DNA of 24,172 bases from JASGCK01 sp031430035 (GTDB lineage Bacteria; Pseudomonadota; Gammaproteobacteria; Burkholderiales; Burkholderiaceae_C). The notes below the pieces were generated by a model that worked only from the letters and a program-made list of their open reading frames with translations, did not search any database and was not told the origin of the DNA. The stretch's first letter is position 1; each line of letters opens with the position of its first letter. The stretch lies in the NCBI GenBank assembly GCA_031430035.1, contig JANPAS010000186.1, positions 1 through 24,172 of the forward strand. The letters are read 5' to 3'. Of the stretch, positions 6,280-13,457 are shown piece by piece. A program made the translations under genes and the position numbers.

Positions 6280-7080
6280 ATGAAGCAGCTTCGTGCACTA
6301 CTCAAAGGTTCATTGTTGTTTTTGTGTTTTATTTACAGTATTACTGCGCTTCAAGCCACAACAATATCGGCAGCACCTACTGGCGGGATTGCTATCGAGG
6401 GCGAGATCAAACCCGGTGACTACAAAAAATTCCTCTTATTTAGGCTTGACCTCTTTTTGAAATCAAAGGTGGTAGGTAACCACGTTTTTTTAGACTCACC
6501 TGGAGGTAACGTCGAAGAAGCGCTCGAATTTGCTGAATTTTTTTCCACCTACTTGTTTTCCACTTACGTACTTGACGGAAAATCATGCTTTAGTGCCTGC
6601 ACCATAATTTGGGCAGGTGGTGTCGAGCGGAACCTAGAGCGTACTGGACGCCTTGGCTTTCATCGGCTCAGCTTTAAAGAAAAAGAATTGGATATTCAAA
6701 AAACCAAATCGGCACTTACACCTGCCAATTTAAAAGTTATTGCTTTTTTCAAGGAAGTGGGCTTCCCTAACAGCATTATTGAAAAGATGAATGAAACCGC
6801 TCCGACAGATTTATTCATCATTGATCTACGCTGGCTGATAAATCAAGATCTTATCACCGCGATTAGCTATCAACCCATCTTTCTCGATGTTGTCGAGAAA
6901 CGCTGCGGGGTCAACCCCACTACTGCGCCATTTAAGAGTAATCAATCGTACACTGACGACATTAAGGTCAAATTCTCTAAATGGCTCGATTGTGCTGAGA
7001 AAGTCAAAGACGCTAATCGCGAATTACAACACGCGAAGACGATGAGAGAGCTAAATATCAAAGTACACCCCTCAAGGTAA
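6280..7080 (+). CDS. Exported ClpP/crotonase-fold protein (COG3904-like, putative serine protease)
   Basis: The protein has 266 residues with an N-terminal hydrophobic segment (about 9-25), likely a signal peptide or anchor. The core resembles ClpP-class proteins: VFLDSPGGNVEEAL (69-82) supplies the oxyanion-hole SPGG, KSCFSACTIIWAGG (101-114) the likely nucleophile S105 flanked by C103 and C107, and GRLGFHR (123-129) the likely H128. A third catalytic residue is not certain. This pattern matches small periplasmic ClpP-like proteins of unknown role seen in many proteobacteria. The C-terminal part (about 200-266) has no recognised domain and ends in a charged, possibly helical tail. GGGATGAGAA precedes the ATG. 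The gene is AT-rich (a sampled 60-base line is 42 % GC), consistent with transfer. Confidence 0.7.
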   Translation: MKQLRALLKGSLLFLCFIYSITALQATTISAAPTGGIAIEGEIKPGDYKKFLLFRLDLFLKSKVVGNHVFLDSPGGNVEEALEFAEFFSTYLFSTYVLDGKSCFSACTIIWAGGVERNLERTGRLGFHRLSFKEKELDIQKTKSALTPANLKVIAFFKEVGFPNSIIEKMNETAPTDLFIIDLRWLINQDLITAISYQPIFLDVVEKRCGVNPTTAPFKSNQSYTDDIKVKFSKWLDCAEKVKDANRELQHAKTMRELNIKVHPSR

Positions 7081-7091
7081 ACGCAAAAACT

Positions 7092-7167
7092 TGGTGCGGC
7101 TGGCGGGGATCGAACCCACGACCCTTGGCTTCGGAGGCCAATACTCTATCCACTGAGCTACAGCCGC
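7092..7167 (-). tRNA. tRNA-Arg (anticodon CCG)
   Basis: The minus strand folds as a 76-base tRNA. The acceptor GCGGCTG pairs with CAGCCGC, the D-arm begins GCTCAGTGGATAGAG, and the anticodon stem TTGGC/GCCAA encloses loop CTCCGAA, giving anticodon CCG. The T-arm contains GGTTCGATCC, the discriminator is A, and CCA is encoded (7094-7092). It reads CGG codons. Its 3' end faces the AT-rich islet at 5206-7091, a common place for integration of mobile DNA. No strong terminator was seen downstream. Confidence 0.97.
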
Positions 7168-7183
7168 ACTTGGTAAGCAGCCA

Positions 7184-7208
7184 ATTGTAGGGGCATGCCC
7201 CTTATAAT
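7184..7208. promoter_or_regulatory. Divergent promoter pair around a 14-bp palindrome (tRNA-Arg / cytochrome c5)
   Basis: On the plus strand TATAAT (7203-7208) is a consensus -10 for the cytochrome c5 gene, 41 bases before its ATG. On the minus strand TACAAT (7189-7184) is a good -10 for tRNA-Arg, with TTCAAT 17 bases upstream as a -35. Between the two lies AGGGGCATGCCCCT (7189-7202), a perfect palindrome, so the two -10 boxes are near mirror images. The plus-strand -35 would fall on the minus-strand -10, which implies competition for RNA polymerase. Confidence 0.6.
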
Positions 7209-7249
7209 TGAAGGTTAGTTTTTCCCATTTATCAAGAGAATTGACAGTT

Positions 7250-7777
7250 ATGAGCGACAACCACAACACATCTGCGCACGAAGAAGACCATACTGGCCCT
7301 GTTAAAACGCCTAAGCAATTCTTGCTGGCGATCATTTACTCCTTTGTGGTGCCCGTGTTTGGCATCATTGGTTTGGTCTATGTGGTGAGCACCCAGTTCA
7401 AACCCGTGGCTGGCGCGGTTGACCCTGGAAAATCTGTCGAGCAGCGCATTGCCAAAGTGGGCACGGTCGAAATTAAAGATGCGAACGGCCCCTTGAAATC
7501 GGGCGAAGAAGTTTACAAAGCGCAGTGCGTGGCCTGCCACGGCTCTGGCGCTGCTGGTGCCCCTAAGCTTGCAGATAAAGGCGCTTGGGGTGCACGTATT
7601 GGCAAAGGCTATGCAGCACTCTTGACTTCCGCCCTTAAAGGCAAAGGCAGCATGGGCGCGCAAGGTGGCGGTGATTTTGATGACATCGAGATTGGTCGTG
7701 CCGTGGTCTTTATGACCAATGCCGCTGGTGCGAAGTTGCCCGTACCTGATCGCCCAGCCGTAGCTGCTGTCAAATAA
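7250..7777 (+). CDS. Membrane-anchored cytochrome c5 family protein
   Basis: The protein has 175 residues from the ATG at 7250; the frame is open from 7208 but that would overlap the promoter. A cytoplasmic N-terminal tail is followed by one membrane helix (about 24-46) that probably serves as an uncleaved anchor. The haem site CVACH (93-97) follows GEEVYKAQ, as in cytochrome c5. The likely sixth ligand is M135 in KGSMGAQGGGDF. The C-terminal helix is GRAVVFMTNAAGAKL. It is probably a periplasm-facing electron shuttle to an oxidase. It has its own promoter at the tRNA-Arg junction and is convergent with the DUF gene 14 bases beyond its stop. It is not in an operon with the other cytochrome genes of the window. 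Confidence 0.9.
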   Translation: MSDNHNTSAHEEDHTGPVKTPKQFLLAIIYSFVVPVFGIIGLVYVVSTQFKPVAGAVDPGKSVEQRIAKVGTVEIKDANGPLKSGEEVYKAQCVACHGSGAAGAPKLADKGAWGARIGKGYAALLTSALKGKGSMGAQGGGDFDDIEIGRAVVFMTNAAGAKLPVPDRPAVAAVK

Positions 7778-7791
7778 TTGCCGATTCGTCT

Positions 7792-8286
7792 TTAGCTGAT
7801 TGACCACACACCTTGGTCAATGGCTTCGGCGGCAATGTGCACATCTTGCGTGTGCACCAAACCAAATCCCACATCTGTTTTGAGATAGACACGTCCCGAC
7901 TCGTCTAGCTCGCATGACTCGTACTGAGCAGCTAGCCCCGTGTGCGACTCAATCGAAAAATCAGCCCCAAGCCGCCAGATATAAGGCGTAGCGGCTAGCT
8001 CTACATACACGCGCTGGGGGCCGTTTTGAAAAAACCATTGCTCCGTGCCCTCTGCATCCACTTCACTTAAATAGTTACGCTCGATAAAAGCGATGAGCTT
8101 TTCGTGTTGCAAACGCGAGCCCTTGGCGGCTTTGTCACCACGCAAGCACGCCTCTTTAAAACCACCTAACGCCTGAGTGCGGTCGTCCCGCATGTACCAG
8201 TCGCCGCGCTCGTCTAAGCCAAGCCAACCGTGGCAATGCGGCACATTCGGCCACTTCGCCATCGCCTGCTTGACGATGTCATCCAC
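7792..8286 (-). CDS. Conserved betaproteobacterial protein of unknown function (DUF2946-like)
   Basis: The protein has 164 residues from a GTG at 8286. The frame is open to 8427, but MDDIVKQAMAKWPNVP from the GTG matches how I recall homologues beginning. The GTG also sits inside GTGGATGA, overlapping the yheT stop by 8 bases, as expected for translational coupling. The protein is rich in Trp and Tyr, with blocks GWLGLDERGDWYMRDD, KLIAFIERNY and WFFQNGPQRVYVELAATPYIWR. It has no signal peptide or membrane helix. Its pairing downstream of YheT-type hydrolases is, from memory, recurrent in Burkholderiales. The DUF number is recalled, not checked, and I know of no assigned function. Confidence 0.8.
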   Translation of the reverse strand: MDDIVKQAMAKWPNVPHCHGWLGLDERGDWYMRDDRTQALGGFKEACLRGDKAAKGSRLQHEKLIAFIERNYLSEVDAEGTEQWFFQNGPQRVYVELAATPYIWRLGADFSIESHTGLAAQYESCELDESGRVYLKTDVGFGLVHTQDVHIAAEAIDQGVWSIS

Positions 8287-9265
8287 GAGGTACAGCTCCG
8301 TCACGAAAGAACTCGCCCACCACTTGCGGTAAGGTTTGCAAATGCCCAGGAAAACCACGCCAACAATCGGTGGCAAAGCCGACATGCCCACCATGCTTGG
8401 GTTGCCAAAGCTTAACGTGGCGACCAACCTTACCGGCCTCGGGCAGTGAACTTGCTGGAATGAAGGGATCGTTCACCGCATTAATGGCCAATGCAGGGAT
8501 TTGAATGTTCGCCAAATGCGGTTTGGCGCTAGCGCGTGTCCAATAGTCTTCGGTATTGTGAAAGCCATGTAACGGCGCTGTAAATACGTTGTCAAATTCG
8601 TACAAATCACGGCTTGCCATCATTTTTGATGGGTCAAAAAGACTAGGGAATTGCGCCAGTTTTTGTAGCGCACGCGGCTTCATGGTGCGTAAAAACATGG
8701 GGGTATAAATGTGCCGATTGAGTCCTCGGCCAATGTGGATGCCACTCGCGTACAAATCTAACGGGGAACAAATAGACACCGCGCCTTTGACAACAGGATC
8801 CGCAGCAACGCCCATCTCGCCCGCCCAGCGCATCAACGCATTGCCACCTAGCGAGATGCCAACAGCGTACACATCGCCAGTATTCCCTTGCTGAAGTTGC
8901 TGCGCTTTGATGCGCCGCAAAATCCAGTCGATTTCCTCAAAATCACCGCTGTGATAAGCCCGCGGCGCAAGGTTTAATTCACCACTACACCCTCTGAAAT
9001 GAGGCACACAAAAATTGATATTTTTTTCCTGAGCGTATCTTGCAAAGGCACGTGCGTAATGGCTTTGCGATGAACCTTCCAGCCCATGAAACATCACCCA
9101 AAGCGGGCGGTGGCTAACGTCGAGTAATGGCTCGAGTTTTAAAAAATCAATATCAATGAAATCGTTGTCTGGCGTCGCCCAGCGCTCACGCACGTAGATG
9201 ATGTCTTTTGTCTGGGGATGTGGTTTAGCCGCTTTGGCCGCCCAAATGGTCTCTAAATGCGACAT
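8279..9265 (-). CDS. YheT-family alpha/beta hydrolase
   Basis: The protein has 328 residues from the ATG at 9265; a GTG one codon earlier (9268) is also possible. It is a single-domain alpha/beta hydrolase with the YheT features: oxyanion region WVMFHGLEGSSQSHY (56-70), RGCSGELN (91-98), nucleophile elbow GISLGG with S138, acid D266 in VNDPFIP, and H294 in KHGGHVGF. Relatives are annotated as carboxylesterases or hydrolases of unknown natural substrate, and eukaryotic ABHD1/2/3 lipid hydrolases belong to the same group. The start codon shares one base with the stop of the upstream cyclic-nucleotide-binding gene (TGATG). Its stop overlaps the downstream gene start, so three genes are translationally coupled. 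Confidence 0.9.
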   Translation of the reverse strand: MSHLETIWAAKAAKPHPQTKDIIYVRERWATPDNDFIDIDFLKLEPLLDVSHRPLWVMFHGLEGSSQSHYARAFARYAQEKNINFCVPHFRGCSGELNLAPRAYHSGDFEEIDWILRRIKAQQLQQGNTGDVYAVGISLGGNALMRWAGEMGVAADPVVKGAVSICSPLDLYASGIHIGRGLNRHIYTPMFLRTMKPRALQKLAQFPSLFDPSKMMASRDLYEFDNVFTAPLHGFHNTEDYWTRASAKPHLANIQIPALAINAVNDPFIPASSLPEAGKVGRHVKLWQPKHGGHVGFATDCWRGFPGHLQTLPQVVGEFFRDGAVPRG

Positions 9266-9825
9266 CACACAGCAGCAGCGGTCATAAATCGATGCGGCCG
9301 CTTACGCGATTTAACATTCATTTCTTCGCGCATCGCCTCATTGACTTGGTTGAGCATCAACAGTTTGTGGTTACCATGCCGCACTCGGTCAGCCAGTCGT
9401 TTGGCAATCGCCATCAAAAACCTAGCTGCGATGGTGGGGTGCTCTTCTATGATTTGTTCCAAGTGACAACGGGTCAACAGCGCGACTTCCACCCCCGTTT
9501 GTGCCGTGCAAGTCGCAGATCTGGGCGTGCCGTCCAGCACCCCCATCTCGCCGATCAAATGTCCTTTGCCCAAAACATTCACAATAACGGTGCTGTCGCC
9601 TGAACTCAAAGTTTCAATCAGAATTTCACCCTCTAGAACCAATAGCATGTAATCGCTAGCGGCATCCACTTGATTGGCGAGGAAGACAATCGTCTGCGGC
9701 TCAAGCTGAGAGACGGTCATATAACCCGCGACGATCTTGGCATCCTCCAATGAAAGCGTGACCAAGGCGTCGGGGGTTAAAAGTAGTGGCGCAATTTTTT
9801 CTATAAGAGCAGTAGAGGTGTTCAC
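9265..9825 (-). CDS. Stand-alone cyclic-nucleotide-binding domain protein (no HTH)
   Basis: The protein has 186 residues. Residues about 20-140 form a Crp-type cNMP-binding beta-roll: VLEGEILIE, then the phosphate-binding cassette GHLIGEMGVLDGTPRSATC (88-106), with E93 and R102 conserved as in functional cAMP or cGMP binders. The C-terminal part is helical and charged, ending KSRKRPHRFMTAAAV, with no helix-turn-helix, so it is probably not a DNA-binding regulator. The start is a GTG at 9825; an in-frame TAG lies just upstream, and AGGG sits very close to it, so initiation is not optimal. It is 18 bases downstream of hpf and overlaps yheT by one base. It might sense a cyclic nucleotide and act on a partner protein, which is inference. 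Confidence 0.82.
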   Translation of the reverse strand: MNTSTALIEKIAPLLLTPDALVTLSLEDAKIVAGYMTVSQLEPQTIVFLANQVDAASDYMLLVLEGEILIETLSSGDSTVIVNVLGKGHLIGEMGVLDGTPRSATCTAQTGVEVALLTRCHLEQIIEEHPTIAARFLMAIAKRLADRVRHGNHKLLMLNQVNEAMREEMNVKSRKRPHRFMTAAAV

Positions 9826-9843
9826 ACCCTAGATGGTATGCGA

Positions 9844-10185
9844 TTAGGCCTCTACGTCAATCAATCGTTTCGCTGCCACGTGATGATGGTTTTGCACCTT
9901 CGTTTTGTGCTTGACCACCTGGTGGTCCATCTTGTCGACTAGCAAATCGACAGCAGCATACAAATCTGAGTGCACGGTTTCGGCAAAAAAATCGTGTCCC
10001 TTGACATGGATGCTGCACTCGGCTTTTTGTCGTCGCTCTTTTTCTTTCTCGTTCTCAATACTCAGTAAAACCTTGATATCACTCACTTGGTCAAAATGCC
10101 TACTAATACGTGCAAATTTATCGCTGACATAGCCTTGGATGGCGGGAGTAACTTCAAGATGATGACCACTGATTCTGAGACTCAT
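9844..10185 (-). CDS. hpf: Ribosome hibernation promoting factor, short form
   Basis: The protein has 113 residues, beginning MSLRISGHHLEVTPAIQGYV, with the HPF/RaiA fold. It includes VLLSIENEKEKERRQKAECSIHVKGHDFFAETVHSDLYAAVDLLVDKMDHQ-type sequence (split over residues about 45-92) and a histidine-rich tail KVQNHHHVAAK. It binds the 30S decoding region and promotes 100S dimers in stationary phase, together with RMF in organisms that have it. It lacks the C-terminal dimerisation domain of long HPF. The start is set by AGGAG 10 bases before the ATG at 10185; the open frame extends upstream through the promoter region. In many proteobacteria hpf follows rpoN; here it heads an operon with a cNMP-binding protein and yheT and is divergent from corA. 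Confidence 0.93.
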   Translation of the reverse strand: MSLRISGHHLEVTPAIQGYVSDKFARISRHFDQVSDIKVLLSIENEKEKERRQKAECSIHVKGHDFFAETVHSDLYAAVDLLVDKMDHQVVKHKTKVQNHHHVAAKRLIDVEA

Positions 10186-10220
10186 ATAGCAAGCTCCTAG
10201 TAATAAAAAGAGACTGACAC

Positions 10221-10247
10221 TGTGTTTGCAAACCATTTGCAAACACA
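10221..10247. promoter_or_regulatory. 27-bp palindromic operator candidate between hpf and corA
   Basis: TGTGTTTGCAAA (10221-10232), CCA, TTTGCAAACACA (10236-10247) form a perfect 12-bp inverted repeat with a 3-base centre. The core TTTGCAA recurs at 10275-10281 inside another inverted repeat (TTTCGC 10265-10270, GCGAAA 10282-10287). All lie in the 142-base gap between the divergent hpf and corA genes, so a dimeric regulator could control both. No T-run follows, so it is not a terminator. TAGAAT at 10297-10302 could be the corA -10. Confidence 0.65.
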
Positions 10248-10327
10248 CCCTCACTTTGCGCATCTTTCGCAAAATTTGCAAGCGAAATGTTTGGCATAGA
10301 ATCCTAGTTTTAGAGGAGGCGAGCCAC

Positions 10328-11314
10328 ATGCTAAATATCTTCACACTCGCTAACGGACGCCTCTTCCAAGAAGAGATCGAATCTTTAGAGGAACTCTCCA
10401 AGTTCCAGCCTATTTGGGTGGACTTAGAGTCCCCGACCTTAGAAGAAAAACGCTGGGTCGCCCAGTACTTTGGTCTCTCCATCCCTGAAGATGCCATGGA
10501 CGAGGACATCGAAGAGTCCGCTCGTTTTTACGAAGAAGACAACGGCGATCTGCACATCCGCTCTGACTTCTTAATTGCGGACGACGAAATCTCGCACACC
10601 GTGCGTGTCGCATTCATTCTGAACCAGCACAATGCTGACCTCAAAAGCAAAGGTGTGCTGTTCTCAATCCACGACGAAGATTTGCCCGTATTCCGGCTGT
10701 TACGTCTGCGCGCACGCCGCATGCCGGGCTTGATTGAAGACGCCAAAGACGTGCTGCTCAAACTGTTTGACGCTGATGCCGAATATTCGGCTGATACGCT
10801 AGAAGGCATTCACGACGCGCTAGAGGAAACCAGCAAGCAAGTGTTGGCGGGCGATGTGACCGACGAAATAGCCGGGGTGGTGCTGGGCAATATCGCACGC
10901 CAAGAAGATATGAATGGACGCATCAGGCGTAACGTGATGGATACACGCCGTGCGCTTAGTTTCATGATGCGCACCAAAATGCTGGGTACCGAGCAATACG
11001 AAGAAGCGCGGCAAATTATGCGTGACATCGATTCACTCGATTCACATACGGCATTCTTATTCGACAAGATTAACTTCTTGATGGATGCCACCGTCGGCTT
11101 TATCAACATCAACCAAAACAAGATCATCAAAATCTTCTCGGTGGCTAGTGTGGCACTGTTGCCGCCAACCCTGATTGCCAGCATTTATGGCATGAACTTT
11201 AAGTACATGCCCGAGCTAGATACTGCTTGGGGCTATCCTGCCGCTATTGCACTCATGGTTGCCAGCGCCCTAGTGCCGATGTGGTACTTCCGCAGGCGTG
11301 GTTGGCTCAAATAA
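10328..11314 (+). CDS. corA: CorA-type magnesium/divalent cation channel
   Basis: The protein has 328 residues from the ATG at 10328, which has the strong Shine-Dalgarno GAGGAGG; upstream in-frame sequence overlaps the operator region. The N-terminal cytoplasmic funnel is acidic (DEDIEESARFYEED, HDEDLP), suitable for regulatory Mg binding. The C-terminus has the signature first transmembrane helix ending in YGMNFKYMPE (GMN at 288-290), then a second helix (IALMVASALVPMWYF) and a basic tail. It forms homopentameric inner-membrane channels for Mg2+, also Co2+ and Ni2+. It is divergent from hpf, and its stop overlaps the convergent mtnN stop region by 8 bases, so no separate terminator lies between them. 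Confidence 0.94.
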   Translation: MLNIFTLANGRLFQEEIESLEELSKFQPIWVDLESPTLEEKRWVAQYFGLSIPEDAMDEDIEESARFYEEDNGDLHIRSDFLIADDEISHTVRVAFILNQHNADLKSKGVLFSIHDEDLPVFRLLRLRARRMPGLIEDAKDVLLKLFDADAEYSADTLEGIHDALEETSKQVLAGDVTDEIAGVVLGNIARQEDMNGRIRRNVMDTRRALSFMMRTKMLGTEQYEEARQIMRDIDSLDSHTAFLFDKINFLMDATVGFININQNKIIKIFSVASVALLPPTLIASIYGMNFKYMPELDTAWGYPAAIALMVASALVPMWYFRRRGWLK

Positions 11315-12011
11315 GACGATCAAGCAGGGCGGCCACAATCGCCGCCGAATAAGGGCTAGCAGTGGTTGCAATAAACGCCATAAAGTCGCCGTGCGCATCG
11401 TCATCGGCTCTATCAGAAATCGTCCGAACGGCAGCAAACGCGATGCCGTAATCTGCACAGACCTGCGCAATCGCCGCGCCTTCCATCTCAACTGCCAAGG
11501 CATCCGGCAGTGCGGCTTGTAAGGCGCGACTCTCTAGCGAGGTTGACACAAAACGATCACCGCTCACCACCAAACCGCTGTGCACACGCACGTTGGGCAG
11601 GGCTATTTGCGCAGCCACCCTCAGTTGTTGGCTCAAATCTGCATTTGTCGCAAAACGACTCACACCCGTCAAGGGAATTTCAAATCTTGGAAACAGCGGC
11701 GACGCATCCATGTCGTGCTGTATAAATTCGGCGGCCACGACCACATCACCCACTTGCGCATCAGGATGCAAGCCACCCGCAACCCCAGTAAAGACAAGGG
11801 TTTGTACACCAAATCGTTCAATCAAAACGGTTGCAGTCGTTGCGGCCGCCACTTTGCCAATACGTGACAAAACCACAATCGCGTCAAGGCCATGCAATTG
11901 ACCAAGCCAAAATTCTCGTCCTGCAATCGTTTGTTTCTGTTGACCCTGCATAAGAGCCAGCACAGCCGTCAGCTCCTCTTGCATAGCGCTCACGATTGCA
12001 ATGCGACTCAT
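11307..12011 (-). CDS. mtnN: 5'-methylthioadenosine/S-adenosylhomocysteine nucleosidase
   Basis: The protein has 234 residues from the ATG at 12011, with GAGGG 8 bases upstream; the GAGGG overlaps the glmU stop. It hydrolyses MTA and SAH to adenine and the thioribose products, recycling by-products of SAM-dependent reactions and quorum signalling. Visible family features are IAIVSAMQEEL with E12, FTGVAGGL (74-81), the nucleoside-binding VEMEGAAIAQVC (174-185, E175/E177) and the catalytic D200 in ISDRADDDAH. Length is close to the E. coli enzyme (232). It lies 10 bases downstream of glmU on the same strand, so the two are likely cotranscribed. The 3' end overlaps that of corA on the opposite strand. 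Confidence 0.94.
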   Translation of the reverse strand: MSRIAIVSAMQEELTAVLALMQGQQKQTIAGREFWLGQLHGLDAIVVLSRIGKVAAATTATVLIERFGVQTLVFTGVAGGLHPDAQVGDVVVAAEFIQHDMDASPLFPRFEIPLTGVSRFATNADLSQQLRVAAQIALPNVRVHSGLVVSGDRFVSTSLESRALQAALPDALAVEMEGAAIAQVCADYGIAFAAVRTISDRADDDAHGDFMAFIATTASPYSAAIVAALLDRLI

Positions 12012-12021
12012 GTAAAAACCC

Positions 12022-13413
12022 TCACGATTTTTTGATTGGCCGCTGCCAATTGGCAATGTTGATTTGCTTGCCGCGCGCCACCGTCAAGCTGCCTGCTGGC
12101 GCGTCCTTGGTCACGGTAGAACCCGCGCCAATCGTCCCCCTCGCACCAATCGTCACAGGGGCAACAATCACGCAATTGCTACCCACATGCACATCCGCTT
12201 CGATGACAGTTTTGTGTTTATTCACGCCGTCATAGTTCGCCGTAATGGAACCCGCGCCATAGTTGACACGCTCGCCAACCGAAGCATCCCCGATGTACGC
12301 CAAATGATTCGCCTTTGCGCCTTTGGCAAGCGTCGCATTTTTTACTTCTACAAAATTTCCGATATGCACATCTTCGCCCAGATTCGCTCCTAGACGCAGC
12401 CGAGCAAATGGCCCAACCTTAGCTGCAAGACCCACCAACACTGGCTTGCCAGCCTGACCTTCAATATGCGTGAACGGTTGAATCACCGCACCCCTCTCAA
12501 TCGTGGCATCGGTAATCACGCAGTTCGCGCCAATACTGACATTGCTGCCTAGCACCACATCGCCCGCAAACACGCAATTCACATCGATGTCTACATCCAT
12601 GCCACATGTGAGCGTCCCGCGTACATCCAGTCGCGCAGGGTCGGCCAACCGCACGCCTTGTTCCATCAGGGCTAGCGCAGTACGTGCCTGCAAAGCCCGC
12701 TCCAGCGCGGCCAGCTGCACGGGGCTGTTCACGCCGTCCACTTCCACATGATCGGTGATGCAAGTTGCTAGCACTTGCGTACCACCCGCTACGGCGTGTT
12801 TGACCACATCGGTGAGATAAAACTCACCGGCTGCATTGTTGTTATCTAATTTGGCAAGCCAGTTTTTAAGCAAACGCGTCGGCGCCGCCATGATGCCGCT
12901 ATAACACTCGCGAATCGCTCGCTGCTCAAAGCTTGCGTCTTTGTGCTCGACGATGGTGGTCACCTCTGCACCCGATGCATCCCGCACGATGCGGCCATAG
13001 CCAGTGGGATCCTGAAATTCGATCGTCAGCAGTGCCAAATGTTTGTCTGCGCATTGATCAATCAGCAGACCTAGCGTTTCGGGTTTGGTCAGTGGCACAT
13101 CGCCCGACAAAATCAGCGTGATCGAATTGTCATCAGCCAGCAAAGGAGACGCTTGCTGCACACAGTGCCCCGTGCCCAGCTGCGGCATTTGGCGTACCGT
13201 TTGAGTATGCTTTGCCTGCACCAGTGCCGCCTCTACTACATCCGCTTCATGCCCTGTCACCACGACAATTTGACGCGCACCCAAGCCCTGCGCTGTTTCC
13301 AGCACATGCTGGACGAGCGGCTTACCGCCCAGGCGCTGCAAAACTTTAGGCGTAGCGGACTTCATGCGTGTGCCCTTGCCTGCGGCCATGACGACGACGT
13401 TCAATTGGTTCAT
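12022..13413 (-). CDS. glmU: Bifunctional N-acetylglucosamine-1-phosphate uridyltransferase / glucosamine-1-phosphate acetyltransferase
   Basis: The protein has 463 residues from the ATG at 13413. The N-terminal pyrophosphorylase domain shows VVMAAGKGTRM (7-17) and the PKVLQ motif. The QLGTGHCVQQA and LSGDVPLT segments bind UDP-GlcNAc and metal. After about residue 235 a left-handed beta-helix of hexapeptide repeats carries the acetyltransferase site (RLRLGANLGEDVHIGNFVEVK, NYDGVNKHKT, AVGSGSTV-like repeats). It makes UDP-GlcNAc for peptidoglycan and LPS in the cytoplasm. The frame extends upstream by 12 codons but MNQLNVVVMAAGKG is the normal start. glmS, often adjacent in other bacteria, is not in the window; mtnN follows instead. 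It is divergent from the lipoprotein gene with only 44 bases between. Confidence 0.96.
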   Translation of the reverse strand: MNQLNVVVMAAGKGTRMKSATPKVLQRLGGKPLVQHVLETAQGLGARQIVVVTGHEADVVEAALVQAKHTQTVRQMPQLGTGHCVQQASPLLADDNSITLILSGDVPLTKPETLGLLIDQCADKHLALLTIEFQDPTGYGRIVRDASGAEVTTIVEHKDASFEQRAIRECYSGIMAAPTRLLKNWLAKLDNNNAAGEFYLTDVVKHAVAGGTQVLATCITDHVEVDGVNSPVQLAALERALQARTALALMEQGVRLADPARLDVRGTLTCGMDVDIDVNCVFAGDVVLGSNVSIGANCVITDATIERGAVIQPFTHIEGQAGKPVLVGLAAKVGPFARLRLGANLGEDVHIGNFVEVKNATLAKGAKANHLAYIGDASVGERVNYGAGSITANYDGVNKHKTVIEADVHVGSNCVIVAPVTIGARGTIGAGSTVTKDAPAGSLTVARGKQINIANWQRPIKKS

Positions 13414-13457
13414 AAGGTAATTCCAAACTTTGATGCAGGCGATTATCATCCTGTGCC

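Noticed and set aside
7232..7807. 191-codon open frame opposite cytochrome c5
   Set aside because: It overlaps a well-supported haem protein and its promoter, and its translation resembles no known family.
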